From: Ignavibacterium sp.
Lineage (GTDB): Bacteria; Zixibacteria; MSB-5A5; GN15; PGXB01
Direction of reading: 5' to 3'
NCBI GenBank assembly: GCA_020724775.1
Contig: DYGG01000007.1
Span: 16,987-80,986 of the forward strand
Length of the DNA stretch: 64,000 bases
Each line of letters starts with the position of its first letter. The stretch's first letter is position 1. Below are positions 17,254-27,098 of this stretch, one piece after another. The translations under genes and the position numbers were made by a program. The notes under the pieces are model-generated. The model was not told the origin of the DNA and made no database searches. It saw only the letters and a program-made list of their open reading frames with translations.

Positions 17254-20200
17254 TTAGTAAATCTTCAAGACTTCGGCTTCAGTGAACACCGCTATTTTGC
17301 CAATCTTCTGGCCGAATCCCGGAGCATCAACGACATAAATATATATGCCTGATGCCACCGGCAATCCTCTCTCGGACAGAAGATCCCAACTGGTGATAGC
17401 TGAAGGGTCGTCTTTCTTGATAGTCCGCACCTTATCCCCGGCAATGTTATAAATCGAAATATCGCACTTGCGCGGCAAATGATGGAACTTCAAGGTGTTA
17501 AAGCCCGGAGACGGGTCATAAGAACTGTATAGATAGAACGGATTCGGCACCGCCTTTATCTTGTCCAGTTCGTTCTGTGATGCAGCATATGTTAGCGCTT
17601 TAGGCGTAAACAGGAATGTATCAGCAGGTGTGTTGATCTTTGCCGGAATGATCAAGAATTGATCCTCACCTGTGCCCCCGGGCGAGAATACAGCATTCCC
17701 TCTCCTGTTCACCGTCAGAAAGTACATTACGGGAATAGGGTCGTTCAGCATGTCACCCTGATAAACAGGATTTGGCGTTTCGCTATAATCAGCGTCAAGA
17801 ACCCAGAGCCACTCACGCGGACCATTACCTGATGTATTACTGACTCCATTCGCAACAAATTCAGAATCTGCAAAGTCGGTATGAGCACGAGGCCAGTATT
17901 TTCCGTCAAGAACAGCGTATGGTTGATTATTCTCAAGATAAGCCAAAGCCAGCCTTCTTGGGGGGTTCGCGTCAACATTCCACGCCGAAATCGGTACGCT
18001 CTTTGCAAAGTCCTGGAAGCGATAACCCCCGTCAATCGTATTAATCATAAATGGGGCGAATTCGGGACGTGCCGGCGGCGAAGTAAATCCGCGACCATAG
18101 CGGTAGGCGTAAGATACATTGGTATCACTTACATCAAAGTTACCTGTCGCATCCGCTTGAGCAAGCACCAATAAAACGTTAGCGAGCCTTTCCGGCCCCA
18201 CTCTCACGTTTGCGCTACCGAATACGTCTCCAGGTCCTGCCCACCCCAAAGAACCCTCTAACGACTCAAAGTGAAAACCATCTGCACTCACCCAAGTAAA
18301 CCGTCTTGTTCCTGACGGAATTCGCCAACCTTCATCAGAGTCACCTTCAAAACCAGGCTTTACACCTGGCTGGGGCGGACCCATCACTTTCGGCATGAAA
18401 CCGTCAATTATCGGATACTCATTATCTCCAGATTGGTTTACCAGATACTCGAATAACCTCACACCTGTCGTTACGTCGTCCAGATGCCAGGCGATATCTG
18501 TAGATACATAAGACGTTTCAGGTTCCTCACCAGATAGATCAACAACTGTGTCAATCACTATACCAATGGTATCTTCAAAGACCACTCTGTAAGTGTGCCC
18601 TGTCAGCTGTGTTGGGTCAACTATGACGACTTCAACAACCCCGTCAGACAGCCCAGAGGTCTTCTGGACCGTAGTATCCAGTTGGCCTGCAACACCATGA
18701 TAATTATATCCGGCTGGAGGAGCCTGCGGCGTCACGCTGATTGGGATTCGGTTTGCCGACGTAAGGGTCTTAGGAGTAGCAAAAGGATCATAAGAATAGG
18801 CTTCAACTCTAAAGTAATATTGAGTGGCGTTTCTTAACTGGCCACCCAATAGGTAGTCCTGTTCTACTATGAAAAACCTCTTCAATCCATTATCAGAACC
18901 AAACTTCACACCGCGTGTTTCCAAAACGCCAGTAAGCGGGTCAAGCACTTCATCCAGAATCTGAGCAAAGCCATTTACCACGTCGTAATTGGCAATCCTC
19001 TTCCAGGGACCGCTGGGAGATTCACCCTGATATATAGTATATCCTTCAAAGGCATAATCGCCCGGGTCAACTTCCGAAGTGTCTGTCCACCTGAGGCTTA
19101 TTTTGCCGTCGAGTTCCTTGGTGGTTACTACTGGCGGGGCTGGTGTTTTCGGCAAATTGAAATCAAGGTCATAAGCCGACTGGGCGAATCGGTCATAGTA
19201 CTTCATCACGGCAATTGAAGACAGGCGGTCACCGCCGCGACCAACGACTATGGCAGCCAGGATTTCAGTACTGTCACCGGGACGGAACTCAATCGGTCCC
19301 GTGCTCTGCATAAACCGGCGGTCAGCCGGGGCTACATCCAAGTCACCAGTACCGGCAATCGGGTCGCCACTCAAAAAATACTTGGTGACTAATCCGGTCG
19401 TTGGGTCAGTGTAAGGTGACCCATCCCGGTTCAAGCCACGCATGTAATTGTAGGTTTCCTGGAAGTTATCCGGGTCAGTTCCATTAATATATTTATTAAA
19501 TGAAACCATCCCCATATTGGTATAACCGGGCCAGAGAGTATCCCACATTTTTGCGGTATCGGCCATGTCGCCGGTGAAAATCAGAGGACCCTGGAAGAAG
19601 TCGTATCCCAGACATGGCGGAGTGGAGTGGTAATACTGGTCGTCGTTGTCAGAATTGTAACAGAAACCGAGCGACAGCGTAGTATCGCAACCTACAAAGT
19701 CATCGCCGGCGCCGCCCAGGTCTGGGTCGGCCCAGAGAGACATGTAGACGTCCTTAAGAACATTCGAACCGCGGTTATAAACCTGCAGTCTGATGAAGAC
19801 GATACTGCCCAGCGCATCCTCTCTGGTGAAGGCAAAAGTAGTCTGCTTGACTTCAATTCCGAGAGGATCGGTTTCACCGGAGTTGTTAGTATGCTGACCC
19901 GGATCGGCGTCATTATAAACCGCCCAGAGCATCTGGTCGCCTATCATCTTCGGTATGGTATCGCCGGTGATAGTGGTCTCGATAGGAGCCCCCTGGGCGA
20001 CGGCATACTGAAGATACTCCAGATAATCCTGGTTGGGATTACTGGCGAGGCTTTCTGCATACAGTTTATAGACGCGGAATTCCGGCCGGTCAGGGAGGAA
20101 AGTTCCACCCTGCATCGGACCCGGCACATACTCATCGCTGTATTCAGCGATAATCACGCGCACTTCACCCGAAACCGAATCGACTCCACCGATCCAGAGC

Positions 20201-20499
20201 CCCGACGCATATAGCGGCGAGGAGATATTGGAACCGTTCTCGATAGAACCGATATCAGTGTACGGGTAATAGGTACCGTAATCATGGCCAAATACCCCGG
20301 CCAGATCTCGGCCGAAGTTACCGTGATTGGTGACAAACATGAAAATTAAGTTGGCGTCAATGTACGACTCATTGTCAATCTGGGTCGATTTCATTGCCCT
20401 CATCCAACTGGCGTTTTCTTTCCCCGCCGGGGGCGCCGCCGTCAGAGGCAAAGCCAACAAAATGAATATTAATAGTGTTCCTAAAAATCTTATTTTCAT
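17254..20499 (-). CDS. Large exported protein with fibronectin-like region and T9SS-like C-terminal domain
   Basis: A 1081-aa exported protein. I chose ATG 20499 (MKIRFLG and a hydrophobic signal peptide ending TAA) over ATG 20514, which is too close to its upstream sequence for a ribosome site. The first 450 residues are unrecognised. A fibronectin type III-like segment lies around residues 460-600 (a TKELDGKISLRWTD strand and VEAYSYD). The last about 90 residues match the C-terminal pattern of surface proteins in this group: KAVPNPFY, then ISIYNIAGDKVRTI, then a segment like VASGIYIYVVDAPG. It lies between a TonB-dependent receptor and a PorV-like barrel, with spacings of 3 or 18 bases, and probably cooperates with them. 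Function unknown. Confidence 0.72.
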   Translation of the reverse strand: MKIRFLGTLLIFILLALPLTAAPPAGKENASWMRAMKSTQIDNESYIDANLIFMFVTNHGNFGRDLAGVFGHDYGTYYPYTDIGSIENGSNISSPLYASGLWIGGVDSVSGEVRVIIAEYSDEYVPGPMQGGTFLPDRPEFRVYKLYAESLASNPNQDYLEYLQYAVAQGAPIETTITGDTIPKMIGDQMLWAVYNDADPGQHTNNSGETDPLGIEVKQTTFAFTREDALGSIVFIRLQVYNRGSNVLKDVYMSLWADPDLGGAGDDFVGCDTTLSLGFCYNSDNDDQYYHSTPPCLGYDFFQGPLIFTGDMADTAKMWDTLWPGYTNMGMVSFNKYINGTDPDNFQETYNYMRGLNRDGSPYTDPTTGLVTKYFLSGDPIAGTGDLDVAPADRRFMQSTGPIEFRPGDSTEILAAIVVGRGGDRLSSIAVMKYYDRFAQSAYDLDFNLPKTPAPPVVTTKELDGKISLRWTDTSEVDPGDYAFEGYTIYQGESPSGPWKRIANYDVVNGFAQILDEVLDPLTGVLETRGVKFGSDNGLKRFFIVEQDYLLGGQLRNATQYYFRVEAYSYDPFATPKTLTSANRIPISVTPQAPPAGYNYHGVAGQLDTTVQKTSGLSDGVVEVVIVDPTQLTGHTYRVVFEDTIGIVIDTVVDLSGEEPETSYVSTDIAWHLDDVTTGVRLFEYLVNQSGDNEYPIIDGFMPKVMGPPQPGVKPGFEGDSDEGWRIPSGTRRFTWVSADGFHFESLEGSLGWAGPGDVFGSANVRVGPERLANVLLVLAQADATGNFDVSDTNVSYAYRYGRGFTSPPARPEFAPFMINTIDGGYRFQDFAKSVPISAWNVDANPPRRLALAYLENNQPYAVLDGKYWPRAHTDFADSEFVANGVSNTSGNGPREWLWVLDADYSETPNPVYQGDMLNDPIPVMYFLTVNRRGNAVFSPGGTGEDQFLIIPAKINTPADTFLFTPKALTYAASQNELDKIKAVPNPFYLYSSYDPSPGFNTLKFHHLPRKCDISIYNIAGDKVRTIKKDDPSAITSWDLLSERGLPVASGIYIYVVDAPGFGQKIGKIAVFTEAEVLKIY

Positions 20500-20517
20500 T
20501 TTCCTATCCCTCATTCT

Positions 20518-23499
20518 TTAGAACGACATCCGCAGCCCAAAATAAATCATTCTGGGATTAGAGTAGTTCTTAGGGTTATTCTGGCCAAGATTATATCTGT
20601 ATGCAAACTCCTCGCCGGTCCCGGCGGTGCTGGCGCGCACCTGGCCTTCGGGAGTCTCCAGATAACCTGAGGTATATGCCTTGCCGGTGCCTTCATAGAC
20701 CGACAGAACATTTTCTTTATTGAGCAGATTCTTTATCCAGATATATGGCACCAGATTGAAACTGCCCACGCGGACAGTCCTTTCCGCCTTGACATCCACC
20801 GTGAACTGCCAGGGTAGATTGGCGGAGTTGATAGGACCGGTCGGTATCTGCTGGACGGAAGCATTGGGACTGACGCCGTCGTAAATCTGCATCGGCGTAT
20901 AAGGCGTGCCGCTGGCAATCTGAATAACTGCGCTCGCTCCAAAATTCTCCAGAGGACGGAAATTGCCCAGAACCGGACCTTCACCTTTGACGGTACGGAA
21001 GTCAATTACGCCTATAATACTATGCCGCTGGTCGTAATCGAGCGGGTTCGTCCTCTTGGGAGTACCGGTCGGATTCTTCCAGGCAATATTGAAGGTGGAC
21101 TGAGCATAAGAGCCGGTCCCCGTCGCATAACTGAGCGAGTACTTCAGGTCAAGAGCCAGATTTCTGGTCCGACGCATGGTCAGATTGAAATCGAATCCTT
21201 TGATGGTGCCATAGTCGGCGTTGGCGAAGAAATCATACGCCTTCGGGAATACGCCGTCAAGATGAAAAATCTGCGTCAGGTCCGAGACATCCTTGTAATA
21301 AGCCGTCAACTCAACCGCGGTATTATCGCCCAACTGATGTGTCATACCGAACTCATACTGGGTCGTCATTTCCGGCTCCAGATTCGGGCTGGGGAACGGA
21401 TAATACGATCCGGCCGTCACACGGGCTTCGAGGAAATCGTAACCGGTGTAAAGACGAACCAAATCCGGTCTCTGATAGAACTTGCCGAAGTTGAAGTAAA
21501 GTTGTGTCTTGTCACTGACAGGGAAAGAAACACCCAACCGGGGTGACAGACGCGAAAATGCTTTGCTGTCTTCCAGGTCAGTGCTGTCCAGACGGCTGTC
21601 ACCGACATTGCCGGCGTCAAACGGACGATAGATATTCTTCAGGCGAAGCGCCTTGTAATCAAAGTAATCATAGCGCAATCCGCCGTTCAGAATCAATCCG
21701 CGCCATTCGAAACGGTCCTGAACATAGATTCCAAGATTAATCGGATGCTTCGTGTTATTCATGAAGTCTTCATCATCTGATTCATCTCCGGCGAGGTCAT
21801 AACCGTAACGGTTCAGACGCTCTGTGGTCTTGGTCGGGTCATGGTCCTGAGTCGCGTTCAAGTTCTCGAAATACCGAAGCGTATGACGCTGGAAGTCAAA
21901 TCCGAACTTGATGGTATTGCTTGGTGTCACCTGGCTGGTAATATCACCCTTGATACCATAGTAGGATGACTTTCTCTGCAGATAGTTGGGCCAAAATGAC
22001 TCCACAAAGGTTACAAATGAATCTGCTTCTGTTCCCCTTAAATCTTCAGGAAAACCGAAGTAGATATCACTGTAAAAGAGACTGTCTCCCTCGCGGAAGA
22101 GGTTGTGTACGTCATATTCCGGATTCGCAAGGACGTCGATTCGAATCACCGAATCGCGATTGTTGTAGTCGCGAATTTCGATTTTTCGCTCATAAGCGTT
22201 ATAATCTTCGAAAACCTTTCCATCCCCGCGCGTGCGCTCCGTCAGGAACGACGATATGGAGAAGTTGTAAAAGGTGTTCGGATTGAGCTGATGAGTGATT
22301 TTGGCATTCAAACCGAGATTCTTATCGACATAATAAGGCGAATGTTCAACCTGGCTTACAAAAGCCGGATTCAGGTAGTAATGACGATACTCCTGCCATC
22401 TGTCGTAGGAGCCGTTGCCATTGACAGAGAGTTTCATATTCTGCGACAGTTGAAAATCGAGTTTTCCCTGGTAAGACCAGCCGCGCAGGGAATTGGCCGG
22501 AAGGCGCTGAGGCTCCTCAAAGTGCGAATCCAGCCCAGAATTCTTGTAAACATCCTCTGTTACAGCCGACGGTGTGCGGTCGGCAAGGAAGCGGCGCTCC
22601 CCTGAGAAGAAGAAAAAGGCATTGTCCAAGCCCGGAATGGGACCGCTCAGGTCAGCCGAGTACCAGTTCTGGTCATAACTGTCGTATCCGAAAATGCTGG
22701 CGACGTTATCGCTGACCAGTTCCAGATTACCATGATAGATTTCTCCGCCGGAGCGAGTCGTGACATTGACAATACCGGAAGCGACATGACCGTACTCCGC
22801 CGAGAAGGCGCCCGACGTTACCGCTACTTCCTGAATAGCGTTATTGGCAATGTTTGCGGTAGAAATGCCGGAAAGAGGGTCCTGCTGTGAGAAGCCGTCA
22901 ACATAGTAGGCAACTTCTGACGGACGCCCGCCGCGCAGGTTAATTTCCGGAGCCATCGCCAGCGACTCTCTGCCACCGCGCTGACGGATATCAACGTTGG
23001 CATTCATCCGCACCACGCTATTCTGAATACCAACAACCTGCTCAAAGCCGCGTACCGGCATAGCCTGCAGTCTCTCACTGGTGGTTATGGCGACCGAGGT
23101 GGTCTTGTCTTTCAGAATCAATGGTCTTTCGGCACGAACCACAATGGTCTTGCCGAGTTCCAGCGCTTTGCGGGAAAGAGTAAAGTCGATATAAGTGGCT
23201 AAATCAACGGATACCATCGCATTGGTTACTTCAACCGGTGCAAATCCGATGATTGACGCCCTAAGCGTATATGTGCCGACCGGCACATTGATAATGGTGT
23301 ACTCCCCGTCTTCATTAGTCAGGGCACCCATTTTGGTCCCGACTACCGACACCGCTACGCCCGGAATAGGTTCTCCTGTTTCTTCGTTGACAACCTTTCC
23401 GGTTAGTCGGCCGGTGGTTCCAGCTAAGACAAAATGCGGGAGCACTATGACAAACGCCAGAACCAGTAATGTTACCGAATGTAAGAATTTTTTATTCAA
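20518..23499 (-). CDS. TonB-dependent outer-membrane receptor with carboxypeptidase-regulatory-like domain
   Basis: A 993-aa outer-membrane protein. A signal peptide (to about residue 26) is followed by a carboxypeptidase-D regulatory-like domain (GRLTGKVVNEETGEPIPG to about residue 110), a TonB plug (about 115-250: RAERPLILKD, VVGIQNSVVR, EINLRGGRPSEVAYYVDG) and a long beta-barrel ending in FGLRMSF with the terminal Phe typical of BamA substrates. The ligand is unknown. The start is TTG 23499: GGAGGG lies eight bases upstream and the signal peptide begins there. The leader is about 200 nt with notable structure. It is the first gene of the operon with the secreted protein and PorV. Confidence 0.9.
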   Translation of the reverse strand: MNKKFLHSVTLLVLAFVIVLPHFVLAGTTGRLTGKVVNEETGEPIPGVAVSVVGTKMGALTNEDGEYTIINVPVGTYTLRASIIGFAPVEVTNAMVSVDLATYIDFTLSRKALELGKTIVVRAERPLILKDKTTSVAITTSERLQAMPVRGFEQVVGIQNSVVRMNANVDIRQRGGRESLAMAPEINLRGGRPSEVAYYVDGFSQQDPLSGISTANIANNAIQEVAVTSGAFSAEYGHVASGIVNVTTRSGGEIYHGNLELVSDNVASIFGYDSYDQNWYSADLSGPIPGLDNAFFFFSGERRFLADRTPSAVTEDVYKNSGLDSHFEEPQRLPANSLRGWSYQGKLDFQLSQNMKLSVNGNGSYDRWQEYRHYYLNPAFVSQVEHSPYYVDKNLGLNAKITHQLNPNTFYNFSISSFLTERTRGDGKVFEDYNAYERKIEIRDYNNRDSVIRIDVLANPEYDVHNLFREGDSLFYSDIYFGFPEDLRGTEADSFVTFVESFWPNYLQRKSSYYGIKGDITSQVTPSNTIKFGFDFQRHTLRYFENLNATQDHDPTKTTERLNRYGYDLAGDESDDEDFMNNTKHPINLGIYVQDRFEWRGLILNGGLRYDYFDYKALRLKNIYRPFDAGNVGDSRLDSTDLEDSKAFSRLSPRLGVSFPVSDKTQLYFNFGKFYQRPDLVRLYTGYDFLEARVTAGSYYPFPSPNLEPEMTTQYEFGMTHQLGDNTAVELTAYYKDVSDLTQIFHLDGVFPKAYDFFANADYGTIKGFDFNLTMRRTRNLALDLKYSLSYATGTGSYAQSTFNIAWKNPTGTPKRTNPLDYDQRHSIIGVIDFRTVKGEGPVLGNFRPLENFGASAVIQIASGTPYTPMQIYDGVSPNASVQQIPTGPINSANLPWQFTVDVKAERTVRVGSFNLVPYIWIKNLLNKENVLSVYEGTGKAYTSGYLETPEGQVRASTAGTGEEFAYRYNLGQNNPKNYSNPRMIYFGLRMSF

Positions 23500-23545
23500 C
23501 TTTAATACCCTCCAATAGGTTTAAAGGTTTTAACAGTGGAATCAA
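23492..23545 (-). CDS. Possible 17-codon leader peptide ahead of the TonB receptor
   Basis: TTG 23545 opens a 17-codon frame (MIPLLKPLNLLEGIKVE) that ends at TAA 23492, overlapping the receptor's TTG start. GGAGGG lies six bases upstream, and a full ten-base anti-SD complement AAGGAGGTGA (23568-23559) lies just before it. The strong ribosome sites have no ATG to serve, which suggests a leader frame or a ribosome standby site. This is speculative: the start would be TTG. Confidence 0.25.
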   Translation of the reverse strand: MIPLLKPLNLLEGIKVE

Positions 23546-23647
23546 TCGTGCCCTCCTTTCACCTCCTTGTGTCCTTAAAGATTTACATTTCCGTACAGTT
23601 ATGTTTAGTTCCTTCTATTCAAGCAGAAACACAAGCAGAACTTAAAG

Positions 23648-23675
23648 CTGTTCAAAAGTACCAACGCTTGAACAG
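23648..23675 (-). promoter_or_regulatory. Hairpin in the TonB receptor leader
   Basis: CTGTTCAA and TTGAACAG form a perfect eight-base inverted repeat around a 12-base loop. It is inside the predicted transcript, about 20 bases after the start site, and could be an operator or an RNA hairpin. The stretch 23500-23803 holds no other gene. Confidence 0.35.
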
Positions 23676-23702
23676 ATATCTATTAATTTCTACTGCGAGA
23701 TG

Positions 23703-23731
23703 AAGTTAGATGTTGGTATAATTCCTGTCAA
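23703..23731 (-). promoter_or_regulatory. Promoter of the TonB receptor operon
   Basis: TTGACA (23731-23726), a 17-base spacer and TAACTT (23708-23703) on the minus strand. The predicted start near 23696 gives a leader of about 197 nt to the TTG start codon. Confidence 0.5.
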
Positions 23732-23803
23732 CAAAAAATAATCCGACCTTTACATCACAAATTCTGCGTTCTATGTGTAAAAATCGGACAGTTTCCGAAA
23801 AAC

Positions 23804-24979
23804 TTAAGCGTTCTGCTTAATTTTTGCTACAGCTGATTCGATCTGGGATAGGGCAATTTTGATATTTTCTATAGAATTGGCGTAAGAGAACCGTAAGTAC
23901 CCCTCGCCAAAGTGGCCAAAAGCGGTCCCGGAGAGAGCCGCGACCCCGAATTCATCCAGGAGATATTCGGCAAATGGTTTTGACTTCCAGCCGGTGGCGG
24001 TAATATTGGGAAACGCATAGAATGCGCCAAGAGGTTTCTTGCAGGAAAATCCGTCAATCTTATTTAGACCATCAACAATTACATCGCGCCTTTTTTTGAA
24101 CTCCGCCACCATCTTGTGCGACTCTTCCTGTGGTCCGGTTATAGCAGCGGAGAGGGCTATCTGGGCGAAGGAAGCGGTGCAAGAATGGGCGTTGGTGCCT
24201 AACTGCGCGACATACTTAGCCAGTTTTTCTTCCATCACCCCGTAACCGAGGCGCCAGCCGGTCATCGCATAGGTCTTGGACATCCCGTCCAATATAATGG
24301 TTCTATCAAGCATTCCCGGAAACTGGGAAATCGACTCGAATTTGGTCTCATATATAATGCGCGAGTAAATCTCATCTGAAAGAATCCAGATATCCCGCTC
24401 GATAGCCAGACGGGCTATTTCCTCGAGGTCTTCCCGGGTAAGAACGCCGCCGGTTGGGTTCTGAGGAGAGTTGATTATGATCAGTTTGGTCTTGGGTGTA
24501 ACCAGAGACTTCAGTTCTTTGACATCAAGCCGAAAATCATTCTCTTCCCTCAGTTTCATCGGAACCGCTTTGGCGTTGACGAACTCAATTACCGATTCAT
24601 AAATGGGGAATCCGGGATTGGGATATATTACTTCGTCGCCTTCATCTACAAGAGCCAGTATGCAAAAGAAAATTATCGGCTTCCCGCCAGGGGTAATTAC
24701 TACGTTTTCAGCCGATGTCTTTATCCCGCGGCTGCTGTTGATGTACTGCGATATTACTTCCCTTACTTCAGGGTACCCTGCAGACGGATTGTAATGGGTG
24801 TAACCATCGCGAATAGCCTTTATGGCTGCTTCGGAAATGTACTTGGGAGTATCGAAATCCGGATCGCCTATTTCCAGATGAATGACCTTTTTCCCTTTCT
24901 TTTCAAGAGCACGGGCGCGCGCCAGCACTTCAAATGCCGTTTCGGTACCAAGTCTCTTCATCCTTTCAGCGTATCGCAT
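23804..24979 (-). CDS. Class I/II PLP-dependent aminotransferase (aspartate aminotransferase type)
   Basis: A 391-aa cytosolic PLP enzyme of fold type I. Key features: the GYTHYNPSAGYPEVR substrate-binding region, NSPQNPTGGVL (Asn contacting PLP), SDEIYSRI (Asp and Tyr), SKTYAMTGWRLGY with the Schiff-base Lys, and a C-terminal LRFSYANS with the carboxylate-binding Arg. The length and motifs fit the I-gamma aspartate or aromatic aminotransferases. Donor and acceptor are not certain. It follows the transketolase gene by 24 bases with a GGAGAAG ribosome site, so the two are probably co-transcribed. Confidence 0.88.
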   Translation of the reverse strand: MRYAERMKRLGTETAFEVLARARALEKKGKKVIHLEIGDPDFDTPKYISEAAIKAIRDGYTHYNPSAGYPEVREVISQYINSSRGIKTSAENVVITPGGKPIIFFCILALVDEGDEVIYPNPGFPIYESVIEFVNAKAVPMKLREENDFRLDVKELKSLVTPKTKLIIINSPQNPTGGVLTREDLEEIARLAIERDIWILSDEIYSRIIYETKFESISQFPGMLDRTIILDGMSKTYAMTGWRLGYGVMEEKLAKYVAQLGTNAHSCTASFAQIALSAAITGPQEESHKMVAEFKKRRDVIVDGLNKIDGFSCKKPLGAFYAFPNITATGWKSKPFAEYLLDEFGVAALSGTAFGHFGEGYLRFSYANSIENIKIALSQIESAVAKIKQNA

Positions 24980-25003
24980 ATTACTTCTCCAAATAGATAC
25001 TTT

Positions 25004-27013
25004 CTACTTCAGGTTCAGAAGCCTCTTAGCCTTATCGGCAATAAACTCTGCCGCAAGTTCGAATTCTTTAATCAGTTGCCACGGCAGACCCGATTCTCCG
25101 AAGCGGTCGTTAACGCCTATCATCAAGAACGGAATCGCCCGGCCTATTGATGCCATCTCTTTGGCAACAGCCGCCGCCACATAGTTTCCCAGACCGCCAA
25201 CCTGATGCTCCTCCGCCGTAATAATGGCACCGGTCTCACGAGCCGCTCCAATAATTGCTTCCAAGTCAAACGGCTTGACGGTGTGCATATTGATTACTCT
25301 GGTTTCTATTCCATACTCCATCTTGAGTATCCAGGCTGCCCTCATCGCTTCCGGGGTCTCTGGGCCGCACGAGACTATTGTCAAATTCTCCTTTTCACTC
25401 TTATATTCGGTCGAAAGATTGACGTCAAAAGCCTCCCGGAAACTGCCCTTCTCGCCGCGAAAACGGTAAATATTGGCGACTCCGAATTGGAAGGGAGTAT
25501 TGCCGTCCGAGATGACCGGCGTCGCCTCACGAGCAAAACGGATATACTTTGGACCGGGAATATCGAAGAGCATTGCCCTGGTCATTTTCTTGGTCTCAAC
25601 GGAATCTGCCGGCACGCCCACTTTCATATTGGGCAAACCGCACATCTGAAAGAGCGCTTCCAGTTCCTGATGGGTAGCGCCGTCCGGTCCGACAGAAATC
25701 CCACCATGGGCGCCCACTATCAGAACATTGAAATCTCCGTAACTGACCGAAACTCTAAGCTGGTCCAGATTCCGGGCAGATGAAAATACTCCATAGGTTC
25801 CAAAGACAGGCAGTTTTCCCTCTTTCGCCAGTCCGGCGGCAACCGTGGTTCCCCCCTGCTCGGCGACTCCGACCGATATCCATCTTTTCTTTCTCTCGGG
25901 ATGATTTTTATAAAAGTCGGAAATTGTAATGGAATCTGAGATATCTGCTCCAATGCATACCACCCGCTCATCACCGCCATATTCATCCAGCGCCCGCCCC
26001 AACCCTTTACGGGTTGGGTCCATCTCCACTTTCATAATCTCTTGTTTATTCCACCAGTAATCTTTGGAGAATTTAGGCATGTTGGATTCAAGTTTTCTCT
26101 CTATCATCGCCTGATGGTCTTTTCCCACCTTCATAAAGGCTTCCACATCAAAGCGCTTCGACAAACCCAGTTCCTCCAGCGCCTTGACCATCTCCTCTCT
26201 GTTGGGCGGTTTTCCATGCCAGCCGACAACATTCTCCATGAAACTGACCCCTTTGCCTTTAATCGTGCGGGCGAGAATCAAAGTCGGTTTTTCTGTCGCT
26301 TGGCATCCCTTTTCAAGCGCCGGTACAATCTGCTCGATGCTGTGACCGTCAATATCAATAACATCCCATTTGAAAGCCTTATACTTATCTACCAGCGGTT
26401 CGATATCCTGGACTTCCTTGACCAACCCGTCGATTTGAAGACGGTTGAAGTCAATGATATTGATCAGGTTATTTAATTTGAAATTTCCTGCTTCCATCAC
26501 CGCTTCCCAGATCGAACCTTCCTGGTGCTCGCCATCGGATGTTATCGCAAAGACTTTGTGCTTTTTATTGTCGAGTTTAGCCGCCAGTGCCATCCCGACT
26601 GCTACGGACAAGCCCTGACCGAGGGAACCGGATGAAATCTCCACTCCGGCAAGGTCTTTACGATGGGGATGCCCTTGAAAGGGGGCGCCCAGCATCCGCA
26701 ATTTTGCCAGTTCTTGCTCAGGGAAATAACCTGACACCGCCAGGACAATATAGAGGGCCGGGGCTTTGTGTCCTGCCGACCAGACAATGCGGTCTCTTTC
26801 ATCCCAAACCGGATTTTTCGGGTCATGCTTGGCAACTTTGAGATAAAGGCTAGATAAGATATCCATCATCGACAGGGTGCCGCCGGAATGACCCGACTGG
26901 CCCGAGCAGAGAGAGAGCATATCCAGCCCGCGCATATAATTGGCGCGCTCTTTAAGTTCCTCTATGGTGTAATCTTTCAATATCTTTCCGGTCTTGGAAT
27001 CAAGGAGTGGCAT
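25004..27013 (-). CDS. tkt: Transketolase
   Basis: A 669-aa single-chain transketolase that moves two-carbon units between sugar phosphates in the pentose phosphate pathway with ThDP and a divalent metal. The N-terminal half has SGHSGGTLSMMDIL, GSLGQGLSVAVG, the ThDP motif GDGEHQEGSIWEA (seen as SDGEHQEG) and a metal-binding Asn in NIIDFNRLQIDG. The middle has the pyrimidine domain (GADISDS, GVAEQGGTTVAAGLA with the catalytic Glu), and the end is the transketolase C-terminal domain (TAEEHQVGGLG). GGAGGTACG precedes the ATG. Some archaeal and bacterial versions are split in two; this one is fused. Confidence 0.92.
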   Translation of the reverse strand: MPLLDSKTGKILKDYTIEELKERANYMRGLDMLSLCSGQSGHSGGTLSMMDILSSLYLKVAKHDPKNPVWDERDRIVWSAGHKAPALYIVLAVSGYFPEQELAKLRMLGAPFQGHPHRKDLAGVEISSGSLGQGLSVAVGMALAAKLDNKKHKVFAITSDGEHQEGSIWEAVMEAGNFKLNNLINIIDFNRLQIDGLVKEVQDIEPLVDKYKAFKWDVIDIDGHSIEQIVPALEKGCQATEKPTLILARTIKGKGVSFMENVVGWHGKPPNREEMVKALEELGLSKRFDVEAFMKVGKDHQAMIERKLESNMPKFSKDYWWNKQEIMKVEMDPTRKGLGRALDEYGGDERVVCIGADISDSITISDFYKNHPERKKRWISVGVAEQGGTTVAAGLAKEGKLPVFGTYGVFSSARNLDQLRVSVSYGDFNVLIVGAHGGISVGPDGATHQELEALFQMCGLPNMKVGVPADSVETKKMTRAMLFDIPGPKYIRFAREATPVISDGNTPFQFGVANIYRFRGEKGSFREAFDVNLSTEYKSEKENLTIVSCGPETPEAMRAAWILKMEYGIETRVINMHTVKPFDLEAIIGAARETGAIITAEEHQVGGLGNYVAAAVAKEMASIGRAIPFLMIGVNDRFGESGLPWQLIKEFELAAEFIADKAKRLLNLK

Positions 27014-27063
27014 CGTACCTCCGCATCCTCAAGATTGTGAATTTTTTAACATAATGTACGGAG

Positions 27064-27091
27064 AATATATCACTTTCGAAGTTAAAGTCAA
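27064..27091 (-). promoter_or_regulatory. Promoter of the transketolase-aminotransferase unit
   Basis: TTGACT (27091-27086), 16 bases, TATATT (27069-27064) on the minus strand, in the short gap after coaE. The predicted leader is about 45 nt and includes GGAGGT. Confidence 0.6.
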
Positions 27092-27098
27092 CCCTTTT

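Noticed and set aside
19627..20214. A 195-codon open frame on the plus strand
   Set aside because: Antisense to the large exported protein; no start signal and no motif, while the minus-strand frame continues through it.
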